From an uncultured Lachnospira sp. (lineage in GTDB: Bacteria > Bacillota > Clostridia > Lachnospirales > Lachnospiraceae), in the NCBI GenBank assembly GCA_934343805.1, contig CAKRIN010000017.1, positions 1 through 54,435 on the forward strand: 54,435 bases of DNA, read 5' to 3'. The position numbers and the translations under genes are program-made. The notes below the pieces were generated by a model. That model ran no database searches. It was not told where the DNA came from and saw only the letters and a list, made by a program, of their open reading frames with translations. This document shows positions 9,453-17,463 of the stretch, one piece after another. The stretch's first letter is position 1. Each line of letters starts with the position of its first letter.

Positions 9453-10418
9453 ATGGACAGAACAAGAAGATTAAGAATGAATGCGACATTAAGAGATATG
9501 GTAAGAGAGAATCACGTAAGGGTGGACGAGCTTATATACCCTGTATTTGTTACGGAGGAGAACGATGTAATTCAGGAAGTGCCGTCAATGCCAGGGATAT
9601 GTCAGTATTCGCTTGACCATGTTCTTGAAGAAATCGGACGTGCCGTTGAGGTAGGAATTAAGGGGATTCTGCTTTTTGGAATCCCTGTACATAAAGATGA
9701 AGCAGGAAGTGAGGCGTATGACGAGGAAGGTGTTGTGTGCAGGGCAATCCGCCTTATTAAAAATGCATATCCACAGCTTGTTATTATGGCTGATGTGTGC
9801 CTGTGTGAGTACACCTCACATGGACACTGCGGACTTGTAAAAGATGGCATTATATTAAATGATGAGACACTGCCACTTCTTGCAAAGGCGTCAGTTGCTT
9901 ATGCTAAGGCTGGTGCAGATATAATCGCACCGAGTGATATGATGGATAAGAGAGTTGAGGCAATCAGAAATGCACTTGATGAGGCAGGATTTGTTAATGT
10001 TCCTATATGTTCATACAGTGCCAAATTTGCATCAGGATACTATGGACCATTCAGGGATGCCGCACATTCAGCACCGGGATTTGGTGACAGAAAGACATAT
10101 CAGATGGACCCGGCTAATGGAAAAGAAGCGTTAAGGGAAGTTGAAGAAGACATATTAGAGGGCGCAGACATGATTATTGCAAAGCCTGCACTCGGATATA
10201 TGGATGTCATGAAAGAAATAGCACTTAATTTTAATATTCCAATTGTCGCTTATAATGTAAGCGGTGAGTATGCTATGGTTAAGGCAGCAGCAATGAATGG
10301 CTGGATTGATGAAAAGAAGATTGTTATGGAAAATATGACTGGCTTTAAGAGAGCCGGAGCCAAGATGATAATTACATATCATGCTATAGATGTAGCCAAA
10401 TGGTTAAAGGAAGAGTAA
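9453..10418 (+). CDS. hemB: Delta-aminolevulinic acid dehydratase (porphobilinogen synthase)
   Basis: Condenses two 5-aminolevulinate molecules to porphobilinogen in the cytoplasm. The zinc-type active site is intact: DVCLCEYTSHGHCG with Cys116, Cys118 and Cys126. Schiff-base lysines are K191 (SYSAKFASGYYGPFR) and K244 (IIAKPALGYMD). Length of 321 residues is normal. I choose ATG 9453 (MDRTRRLRMN) because AAGGA at 9437-9441 is too close to the alternative in-frame ATG 9444. First gene of hemB-hemL-hemA-hemC-hemD, an order that differs from the common hemA-first arrangement. Confidence 0.96.
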   Translation: MDRTRRLRMNATLRDMVRENHVRVDELIYPVFVTEENDVIQEVPSMPGICQYSLDHVLEEIGRAVEVGIKGILLFGIPVHKDEAGSEAYDEEGVVCRAIRLIKNAYPQLVIMADVCLCEYTSHGHCGLVKDGIILNDETLPLLAKASVAYAKAGADIIAPSDMMDKRVEAIRNALDEAGFVNVPICSYSAKFASGYYGPFRDAAHSAPGFGDRKTYQMDPANGKEALREVEEDILEGADMIIAKPALGYMDVMKEIALNFNIPIVAYNVSGEYAMVKAAAMNGWIDEKKIVMENMTGFKRAGAKMIITYHAIDVAKWLKEE

Positions 10419-10470
10419 CATTTAAAGCAGATCAGCAGTATGAAATTAAGCAGTGGGAGGAGCTGGATTT

Positions 10471-11745
10471 ATGAATGAAGAGATGTCAAAGGATTTATAT
10501 GAGAGAGCAGTAAAACATATGCCAGGTGGTGTAAACAGTCCTGTCAGGGCATACAAGGCAGTTGACAGAGTACCAAGATTCATAGCTTCTGCCAAGGGCG
10601 ACAGAATTATTGATGTGGATGGCAATGAGATGATTGACTACATATGTTCATGGGGACCGGGAATATTAGGACACGCACATGACCGGGTTATCGCCAAAGT
10701 TAAAGAGGCTGCCGAAGCAGGCCTTACATATGGTGCGCCGACCAAGAGAGAAGTTGAGATGGCAGAGCTTATATACGAGCTTATTCCTACAATGGAGGTG
10801 AGCCGTCTTGTTAGTTCGGGAACAGAAGCCGTTATGAGCGCAATTCGTGTGGCAAGAGGCTACACAAGAAGAGACAAGATAATTAAGTTCAGAGGCTGTT
10901 ATCATGGACATTCTGACGGACTTTTAGTAAAAGCCGGTTCAGCAGCACTTACAACATCAGTTCCAGACAGTGCAGGAGTTCCTGCTGATTACACTAAGAA
11001 TACGCTTGTAGCAGAATATAATGACTGTGATTCTGTGAAAGAGCTTTTTGATAACAATAAAGATGAAATAGCTGCGGTAATAGTTGAACCTGTTGCAGCT
11101 AACATGGGAGTCGTTCTTCCAAAGCCGGGATTCCTTGAATTCTTAAGAGACATAACTAAGGAAAATGGAAGCCTCCTTATATTTGATGAGGTAATAACAG
11201 GCTTCAGACTTTCAATTGGAGGGGCACAGGAGTATTTTAACATAAAGCCTGACCTTACAACTCTTGGAAAGATTGTAGGAGGAGGTATGCCAGTCGGTGC
11301 ATATGGCGGACGAGCTGACATTATGCGTATGGTAAGCCCTGACGGCCCCGTATATCAGGCAGGAACATTGTCTGGTAATCCGATTGCAACGGCAGCAGGC
11401 TTAGAGACTTTAAGAATCTTAAGAGATAACAAGGACATATATGACAGACTTGAGACTAAGACAAAGCGTATTGCTGACAGTGTTAGAAAATGCGGAGCCG
11501 GAAGGGTATCAGTTAATCAGATTGGTTCACTTATGAGCATATTCTTTACACCGGATGCAGTTGAGGATTACGACAGTGCAGTAAAGGCGGACACTAAGGA
11601 GTATGCAGGATATTTCGGTCATATGCTTGATAATGGAATATACATTGCACCATCACAGTTTGAGGCAATGTTTGTATCGGATGCACATACTAATGAAGAT
11701 ATTAACCGTACAATTGAGGTTATGGAAGAATTCTTCAGAAAATAA
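10471..11745 (+). CDS. hemL: Glutamate-1-semialdehyde 2,1-aminomutase
   Basis: PLP enzyme that turns glutamate-1-semialdehyde into 5-aminolevulinate, the second step of the C5 pathway. Family features are present: HMPGGVNSPVRA near the N terminus, the PLP-ring region SSGTEAVMSAIRVARG, the Asp in FDEVITGFR and the catalytic Lys267 in TLGKIVGGGMPVGAYGG. Start ATG 10471 is preceded by GGGAGGAG at 10454-10461; the upstream in-frame GTG 10453 would overlap this site and is rejected. 424 residues, the usual length. Lies 53 nt after hemB. Confidence 0.96.
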   Translation: MNEEMSKDLYERAVKHMPGGVNSPVRAYKAVDRVPRFIASAKGDRIIDVDGNEMIDYICSWGPGILGHAHDRVIAKVKEAAEAGLTYGAPTKREVEMAELIYELIPTMEVSRLVSSGTEAVMSAIRVARGYTRRDKIIKFRGCYHGHSDGLLVKAGSAALTTSVPDSAGVPADYTKNTLVAEYNDCDSVKELFDNNKDEIAAVIVEPVAANMGVVLPKPGFLEFLRDITKENGSLLIFDEVITGFRLSIGGAQEYFNIKPDLTTLGKIVGGGMPVGAYGGRADIMRMVSPDGPVYQAGTLSGNPIATAAGLETLRILRDNKDIYDRLETKTKRIADSVRKCGAGRVSVNQIGSLMSIFFTPDAVEDYDSAVKADTKEYAGYFGHMLDNGIYIAPSQFEAMFVSDAHTNEDINRTIEVMEEFFRK

Positions 11746-11769
11746 TTCGGATAATAAGTGGGAATACAG

Positions 11770-12993
11770 ATGCAGTTAGGATATGTAGGTATTAACTATA
11801 AGAATACAGATCTTTCAGTAAGGGATAAGATTACATTCACAGACAGTGGAATAGCAGACTTTATGCAGCAGGCAGAGAGAGCAGGCGTGAACCAGTGTAT
11901 GTGCCTTTCAACATGCAACAGATGCGAAGTGTTTTATCTGTATGAGGATGAAACATTTGTACAAGTGATGTCCGATTTATTCAATGACTTCTTTGGGCTT
12001 TCTGACACGATAGATAAGTTATCCAGTGTTAAATGCGGTGAGGAAGCACTTGTATATCTGTTCCGTATAGCAGCCGGACTTGAAAGCATGGTGCTTGGAG
12101 AAGACCAGATACTGGGCCAGTTGAAGGATGCGGCTGACCTTTCAAGGACGCTTGGACACAGCGGCAAAGAACTTAATTACATAGTAAGGGAAGCGGTAAG
12201 CTGTGCCAAGCAGATTAAGACAGAGTACAAGGTAAGTGAAAAGCCTGTATCTGTATGTTATGTCGGGATTCAGGAGTTAGACAGAGTGTGTGGTATATCA
12301 GGAAAGCACGCGCTTGTTATAGGAAGCGGCAAAACAGCGACACTTGCCATAAGATATCTGGCAGAATATGGTGCGGATGTAATGGTATGTTCAAGGACTT
12401 ACCAGCATGCGAAGGCTCTGCTAAAGGAATTTCCGCAGATTCAGGTTGTGGCATACGATAAGAAAACAGAGGCGCTTAAAAGCAGTGATATAGTTGTTTC
12501 AGCGACTTCATCACCTCATCTTGTGATTAAATGTGTTGAATTATCAGGCTGTAAGGAAATGACACTTCTTGATCTTGCTGCACCAAGAGATATAGAAAAA
12601 TCGGCTGGTGACATTGAAGGTGTGACTCTTATTGATCTTGACAGGATAGGTGAGATTGTTAAATTCAACCAGAATGAGAGAGCACATTTGCTTAAGGAAA
12701 GCCAGTGCGTGATTGATGACTATATAGCGGAAACAAGGAAATGGCTTACATCAAGCAGAATGGATACAACTATCCAGTCACTTGGCAAAAAATGCGATGA
12801 GATAGTACAGGACAGCTACGATTATCTTAATCGAAAGATTGACCTTTCAGACCATGACAGGGTAATCTTAAAGAAGATTCTTAAGTCGTCACTACACAGA
12901 TTGTTAAAAGAACCGATTGAAGAATTGAAAAATGTGGAAGAAAATGAACAGCAGCAGTATAAAGACATGATAGAAAGATTGTTTGGCTTGTAG
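11770..12993 (+). CDS. hemA: Glutamyl-tRNA reductase
   Basis: NADPH-dependent reduction of glutamyl-tRNA to glutamate-1-semialdehyde, the committed step of the C5 pathway. The catalytic Cys49 lies in LSTCNRCEV. The glutamate-recognition region GLESMVLGEDQILGQLK, the Rossmann motif VIGSGKTATLAIRYL and the C-terminal dimerisation helices follow. 407 residues. The start is ATG 11770 with a weak site (GTGGGA at 11758-11763); GTG 11758 is an alternative adding four residues. The weak SD may keep this rate-limiting enzyme low (inference). Ends 8 nt before hemC. Confidence 0.95.
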   Translation: MQLGYVGINYKNTDLSVRDKITFTDSGIADFMQQAERAGVNQCMCLSTCNRCEVFYLYEDETFVQVMSDLFNDFFGLSDTIDKLSSVKCGEEALVYLFRIAAGLESMVLGEDQILGQLKDAADLSRTLGHSGKELNYIVREAVSCAKQIKTEYKVSEKPVSVCYVGIQELDRVCGISGKHALVIGSGKTATLAIRYLAEYGADVMVCSRTYQHAKALLKEFPQIQVVAYDKKTEALKSSDIVVSATSSPHLVIKCVELSGCKEMTLLDLAAPRDIEKSAGDIEGVTLIDLDRIGEIVKFNQNERAHLLKESQCVIDDYIAETRKWLTSSRMDTTIQSLGKKCDEIVQDSYDYLNRKIDLSDHDRVILKKILKSSLHRLLKEPIEELKNVEENEQQQYKDMIERLFGL

Positions 12994-13001
12994 GGAGGAT
13001 T

Positions 13002-13889
13002 ATGCATTACAGAATAGGAACGAGAGGTTCAAAGCTGGCACTTGTCCAGTCGGAATATGTTAAGAAGAGAATGGAAGAGGCATATCCTGAGGATACATTT
13101 GAACTTGTTATAATTAAGACAACAGGCGACAAGGTTACGGATAAGCCGCTTGCTGCGATTGGAACTAAGGGGCTTTTTGTTAAAGAGATTGAGGAAGAAC
13201 TTCTTTCAGGCAGCATTGATATGGCGGTTCACAGCATGAAGGACATGCCGGCAGAATGTGAGGCAGGACTTACATTTGCAAAGGCGTGGAAACGAGAGGA
13301 TTGCAGAGATGTACTTATATTAAAGACAGAAGGAAGTTTTTCAGAACTTCATTCTGGTGCAGTTATAGGCACTGGGAGTCTCAGGCGTGCATGCCAGCTT
13401 GCCATGCTGCGTCCTGATATCCAGTTTACCGCTATCAGGGGAAATGTTGATACAAGAATTAATAAACTTATGGACGATTCATACGGACTTGACGGAATTG
13501 TGCTTGCGGCGGCAGGACTTAACAGACTTGGCAGATCATCTGAGATAACAGAGTATCTTGACCCGGAGGTCGTTATTCCGGCACCGGCACAGGGAGTTCT
13601 TGCGATTGAGACTGCAGAGGTGAATACAGAACTTCTTGATAAGATAAATGCTTTGTCAGATGATAATTCTGATAGAGAAGCTGTGGCTGAAAGAACATTT
13701 TTAAGATTAACAGGCGGCGGCTGCCATGCCCCGGTTGGCGCACACTGTGTGACAAAGGATAACGGCGACCTTCGAATGGTTGTGTTATTTGGCAATGATG
13801 ATTGCAGCAGGATTCTTAGAATTGAAGTTACTGGAACTGACAGTGAGGCGGTTGGCCACGAAGCAGCCCGTATGCTAGGATTGGAGTAG
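13002..13889 (+). CDS. hemC: Hydroxymethylbilane synthase (porphobilinogen deaminase)
   Basis: Polymerises four porphobilinogens to hydroxymethylbilane. It opens with RIGTRGSKLALVQSEYVKKR, typical of the family. The catalytic Asp lies in MAVHSMKDMP, followed by GTGSLRRACQLAMLRPD and GNVDTRINKL. The dipyrromethane cofactor cysteine is Cys241 in GGGCHAPVGAH. 295 residues, slightly short but complete. SD GGGAGG lies 6 nt before ATG 13002. The stop TAG is 3 nt from the hemD start, suggesting coupled translation. Confidence 0.96.
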   Translation: MHYRIGTRGSKLALVQSEYVKKRMEEAYPEDTFELVIIKTTGDKVTDKPLAAIGTKGLFVKEIEEELLSGSIDMAVHSMKDMPAECEAGLTFAKAWKREDCRDVLILKTEGSFSELHSGAVIGTGSLRRACQLAMLRPDIQFTAIRGNVDTRINKLMDDSYGLDGIVLAAAGLNRLGRSSEITEYLDPEVVIPAPAQGVLAIETAEVNTELLDKINALSDDNSDREAVAERTFLRLTGGGCHAPVGAHCVTKDNGDLRMVVLFGNDDCSRILRIEVTGTDSEAVGHEAARMLGLE

Positions 13890-13892
13890 ATT

Positions 13893-14636
13893 GTGGGGAA
13901 ATACATATATACATATATTGAAAATGGACAGATGTACGATGAAAGCCCTTCCCTTGCAGAATTACTTGCAAAGGAGGGGCTTATCTGCGAAAAAATAGTA
14001 ACCGGCAGGATTGAATACATAAAGGTTAAAGATTTTGAGACACAGATAAAAGATGCACAGTGGCTTGTGTTTACAAGTAAAAATGCTGTGGCTGGGTTTG
14101 CTTATAATGTGGGGAATGTGGTATCTGCAGGTATTAAGGTTGCTGTTGTTGGGAAGAATACGCAGAATGCTTTAAGGACAGCATGTGGGATTGAGGCAGA
14201 TTATGTTTCGTCAAAAGCTACAGGATTGGCGCTGGGAGAAGAACTGATGAGTGTTGTGTCAGGCAGAGTTGCGTATCTGTGTGCCGAAGTCACAAGCGGT
14301 TCACTTGAGGAAGCTATGAAGGAGTATGAAAACTTAATTAAGATTCCGGTATATAGGAATGAACCTGTGGATTATGATACTATAGAATACGACAGCATGG
14401 ATTGCGGAGATATTGACGGGATAATTGTTACAAGTGGCAGCAGCGGGGAGCGCATAAAATGGCTGATTGACAGACTTGAGGATGTTCTGGTGTACAGCAT
14501 TGGCCCGGCTTGCAGTAAGAAGCTTATGGAAGCTGGAATTGTGAAAGAACATATAGTTGAGGCAGAAAAGCATACATATGACGGACTGGTGGAAGCTGTT
14601 TCATGTTGGCAAGAAAAAATTCAATACTGGAATTAA
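13893..14636 (+). CDS. hemD: Uroporphyrinogen-III synthase
   Basis: Closes and inverts ring D of hydroxymethylbilane to give uroporphyrinogen III. HemD is poorly conserved, so the call rests on position after hemC plus the two-lobe pattern: WLVFTSKNAVAGF, VAVVGKNTQNAL, VAYLCAEVTSGSLEEAM, DGIIVTSGSSGERI and VYSIGPACSKKLMEAG. GTG 13893 is used, with GGAG inside the end of hemC. 247 residues, stand-alone. There is no fused uroporphyrinogen methyltransferase (CobA), which many Clostridia have at this point. Confidence 0.88.
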   Translation: MGKYIYTYIENGQMYDESPSLAELLAKEGLICEKIVTGRIEYIKVKDFETQIKDAQWLVFTSKNAVAGFAYNVGNVVSAGIKVAVVGKNTQNALRTACGIEADYVSSKATGLALGEELMSVVSGRVAYLCAEVTSGSLEEAMKEYENLIKIPVYRNEPVDYDTIEYDSMDCGDIDGIIVTSGSSGERIKWLIDRLEDVLVYSIGPACSKKLMEAGIVKEHIVEAEKHTYDGLVEAVSCWQEKIQYWN

Positions 14637-14671
14637 GATAAAACTTTTGCAGGATTATGTGCTGGTAAGCA

Positions 14672-14700
14672 TTGACACATTTAAGAAATATAGATATGCT
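14672..14700 (+). promoter_or_regulatory. Sigma-A-type promoter of the MFS-LuxR gene
   Basis: A perfect TTGACA at 14672-14677, a 17-bp spacer and TATGCT at 14695-14700. It lies in the 117-nt gap after hemD, so the next gene has its own transcription start. Confidence 0.82.
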
Positions 14701-14753
14701 GATATCAGGAAAGGGCGTATCGAAGCAACGGAATACGAGAGAGGATGAAATGA

Positions 14754-16202
14754 GTGCTAAAGAATGTAATTAATAGAAAAGACATAGTAATGATTTTTCT
14801 GTTAGCAATATATAATTTTTGTTTTTTGGGAACAGAGTTTTTTTTTGATGATATGATGGCGTTATTGACGAATAGTGCGGGTGTAGTAAATGCACAGAAT
14901 ATTGTATTGGGTGTGAGCTTTATTGGTGTTATCGTATACCCTGTTTTTTGCAAGTATCTTTCTGATATAGTGAAAAGAATAATAAGCGTAATGGCTTGTA
15001 TTATAAGTATTGTCTGTGTGTTTGTTATTATGCAGCATCAAAATTATGCATTGGTAATGGGTGCCGGTATCGTTTGTTTTGTTATTTTGGGAGTTGCGGG
15101 AAGTGCAGTCTGCTATATAACAAACAAAAATATTTCTAATCGTAAGCATTTAGCCAAAATGATTGGTATTGCATACGCATTGGGTGTTTTTACTCAGTAT
15201 ATATATACTAATTTTGTAAATGATTATTATATAAAACCAATTGTATTGTCCTTATTTATGATTGCTTTTATATGTGGAATGCATATTGTAAGTGGTGGTT
15301 TTTTTGAAGAGGATACTATTGAATCACAGAAAAGTAAAGAGAAAATTTCCTTTTATAAAATAAAACCGGATAACCCTGAAATTGTTGTGGGTGCGTTAAT
15401 CGTATGTGTTGCATTGATGACGATTATTTTTTCAACACTGGATAATGCTGTTACGCTGGTACATGCATCGGGCGATTACAATATTGGACAATGGGCAAGG
15501 CTGCTGCTGGCAGTAAGTGGTCTGGCTGCCGGTTTTATCTATGATATAAAAGGCAGATGCTTTATGCCTTTTATCATGTTTTTGGTCACAGTTATGTCAG
15601 TTGCGTCTATTATAATCATTACAATGGGCGGACCTTTTATCATTGGTTTGTCAGTGTTTTACGTATCTGCGGGATTTTTTGTTATATTTTTTATGACAAG
15701 TTTTATGGATATTTCTTTCATGATGAAAAATCCGAGATTGTGGGCCGGAATGGGCAGAGGACTGAATAATGTATGCGCGATACTTCTTACCTTTGTTTCG
15801 ACATATTTGTTAGAGCAGGACAGCCAGATATTTATTTTGATTTTTTCCTTAGTTTTGTTTGTGATGATTACTTGTACAATGATTGCTTACTATGTGCCAT
15901 ATTTTGTTGCATACAGAAAAATAGGAGAAGCAGCTATCAAGGAAGATATATTGAAAAATCTTCCAAAGGATGCAAATATGGAAAAGATAGATGCTTTTGC
16001 AGAAGCATATGCTCTTACGGAACAGGAAAAGAAAGTAGTTATTCAGCTGCTTACGAATAAAGAGGGGGTAAATAGTATGATTGAACAGTTATACATATCC
16101 AGGTCGACCTTTTATCGTTATGTTGATAAGCTGTGTGATAAGACGAATACCAGTTCACGTAAGGAATTTTTTCAATTTTTTCATGACTGGGAAATAAAAT
16201 AG
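14754..16202 (+). CDS. 12-TM MFS-like membrane protein with C-terminal LuxR-type HTH
   Basis: 482 residues. The first ~395 residues contain twelve hydrophobic helices in an MFS-like 6+6 arrangement, with a polar loop (EEDTIESQKSKEKISFYKIKPDNPE) between the halves. The last ~65 residues (from LTEQEKKVVIQLL) match a LuxR/GerE helix-turn-helix: LYISRSTFYRYVDKLCDK corresponds to the recognition segment and SSRKEFFQFF to the last helix. A membrane-bound one-component sensor-regulator is the best reading, as in the transporter-like LuxR proteins known from Coriobacteriia. The start is GTG 14754, with GAGAGAGG at 14737-14744. Lysine codons are mostly AAA, unlike the hem genes. No target gene is identified. 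Confidence 0.82.
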   Translation: MLKNVINRKDIVMIFLLAIYNFCFLGTEFFFDDMMALLTNSAGVVNAQNIVLGVSFIGVIVYPVFCKYLSDIVKRIISVMACIISIVCVFVIMQHQNYALVMGAGIVCFVILGVAGSAVCYITNKNISNRKHLAKMIGIAYALGVFTQYIYTNFVNDYYIKPIVLSLFMIAFICGMHIVSGGFFEEDTIESQKSKEKISFYKIKPDNPEIVVGALIVCVALMTIIFSTLDNAVTLVHASGDYNIGQWARLLLAVSGLAAGFIYDIKGRCFMPFIMFLVTVMSVASIIIITMGGPFIIGLSVFYVSAGFFVIFFMTSFMDISFMMKNPRLWAGMGRGLNNVCAILLTFVSTYLLEQDSQIFILIFSLVLFVMITCTMIAYYVPYFVAYRKIGEAAIKEDILKNLPKDANMEKIDAFAEAYALTEQEKKVVIQLLTNKEGVNSMIEQLYISRSTFYRYVDKLCDKTNTSSRKEFFQFFHDWEIK

Positions 16203-16217
16203 CATATGTGTTGATAT

Positions 16218-16259
16218 ACTTCTTTGAATAGACATTAAGTCTGTCAGAGAAGTTTTTTT
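16218..16259 (+). terminator. Intrinsic terminator of the MFS-LuxR gene
   Basis: A 10-bp stem (16218-16227 with 16244-16253, one G-U) with a small inner GAC/GTC pair, followed by seven T. The T run doubles as the edge of the next palindromic element. Confidence 0.8.
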
Positions 16260-16438
16260 ACTTTAAAGGAAATTGCATTTCCTTTAAAGTAAAAACGCTC
16301 CGCGGGGATGCGACCCATGTGGAGATGAAGATGCACTTGCGTGCCCACATGGGCGCGCAAAGAGTCACAAAGTGACTCTTTGTTCTGAGAAAATCCGTGA
16401 GAATGATACATTGAGACATTATGTCTCTTATTTTTTTT
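16257..16438. repeat. Composite palindromic element of four hairpins
   Basis: Fills most of the 318-nt gap between two genes. Four inverted repeats stand in a row: a perfect 17-bp stem with a 3-nt loop (16257-16273 with 16277-16293); a 9-bp CCCATGTGG stem (16314-16322 with 16345-16353) flanked by GCG/CGC; a perfect 11-bp stem (16358-16368 with 16372-16382); and a 6-bp GAGACA stem (16413-16418 with 16422-16427) followed by a run of eight T. The G+C is higher than the surroundings in the middle part. No transposase is present. It looks like a dispersed intergenic repeat or MITE-like unit with a terminator at its right end; copy number cannot be judged here. Confidence 0.6.
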
Positions 16439-16520
16439 CTGAAAAAGTGTAAAATTTTATACAATAGTAAGTACCAATATGTAACAGATAATACTATAAA
16501 AAGAAAAGGAGAGATTAACT

Positions 16521-17408
16521 ATGAGTAAAAACAAAACCAAGATTACTGGACTTATTGCCTGCATAGCTATTTTGATTATCACGGTTCCGGTTGGCTTTTT
16601 GACTGATGTTTTCGATTTTGAAGATTTGAAAACGGTGGGAATAGAGTTTTCAACCATCTTAAAAGTAATTGTTATGGCGGCTGCCGTGATTGCTGTTGTA
16701 AGCCTGATCACCATGCTTCTGAGTCTTCCTAATCCGAAAAACCACAGAACACGTTCCTTACTGTCAATCGTTTCAAGTATGCTGAAATACATTGCCGGTA
16801 TTGTGATTTTGTGCTGGGGACTTTCCATCATCGGTGTGAACGTCTCTACAATCGTAGCCAGTGTAGGAATTATTGCACTGATTGTAGGTTTCAGTGCGGA
16901 GAGCCTTATTGCAGATGTGGTGACCGGTGCATTTATGATCTTTGAAAATCAGTATAACGTAGGTGACATTGTTGAAGTAGATGGTTTTCGCGGAAAGGTA
17001 ACCAATATAGGAATCAGAACCACCAGCATTACCGATACAGGAGATAATGTCAAAGTCATAAATAATTCTGCCATGCGGAATATTCTGAACCGTTCCGACA
17101 AATTATCACGCAGTGTCTGTGATATCAGTATTCCTTATGAAACGGATATTGAAGAATTGGAAAAGCAGATTCCGGGGCTTGTGCAGTTAATGTATGAGAA
17201 CCATAAAGATGTTATGCAGGATGTTCCGAAATATCTTGGAATACAGCAATTAGCCGACAGTTCTATCGTATTAAGATTTGTGGTTAATGTTAATGAAAAG
17301 GATATTTTTTCATGTACACGGATTATGAATCATGACTTGCTTTTGGGATTTAGAAAGCTTGGTATTGAATGTCCGTTCCCGCAGGTGGATGTACATATAG
17401 AAAAGTAA
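16521..17408 (+). CDS. Small-conductance mechanosensitive channel, MscS family (copy 1)
   Basis: 295 residues. Three helices (residues 8-28, 48-68, 88-115) lead into the pore-lining segment IVASVGIIALIVGFSAESLIADVVTG, then the beta domain (YNVGDIVEVDGFRGKVTNIGIRTT) and the C-terminal cage region ending QVDVHIEK. SD AAGGAGA precedes ATG 16521. It releases solutes on osmotic downshock. Many ACC and AAA codons set it apart from the core genes and from the second MscS at 39.4 kb. Lies in the atypical block and is followed 55 nt later by the exported protein gene. Confidence 0.9.
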   Translation: MSKNKTKITGLIACIAILIITVPVGFLTDVFDFEDLKTVGIEFSTILKVIVMAAAVIAVVSLITMLLSLPNPKNHRTRSLLSIVSSMLKYIAGIVILCWGLSIIGVNVSTIVASVGIIALIVGFSAESLIADVVTGAFMIFENQYNVGDIVEVDGFRGKVTNIGIRTTSITDTGDNVKVINNSAMRNILNRSDKLSRSVCDISIPYETDIEELEKQIPGLVQLMYENHKDVMQDVPKYLGIQQLADSSIVLRFVVNVNEKDIFSCTRIMNHDLLLGFRKLGIECPFPQVDVHIEK

Positions 17409-17463
17409 ATGTATTGTGAACCTATAACTTCTGGACTTATTTAAAAGGAGGGGTGGGGTATTT

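Noticed and set aside
16258..16464. Minus-strand ORF across the palindromic element
   Set aside because: It is made by the inverted repeats, has no SD, and its sequence is that of a structured repeat.
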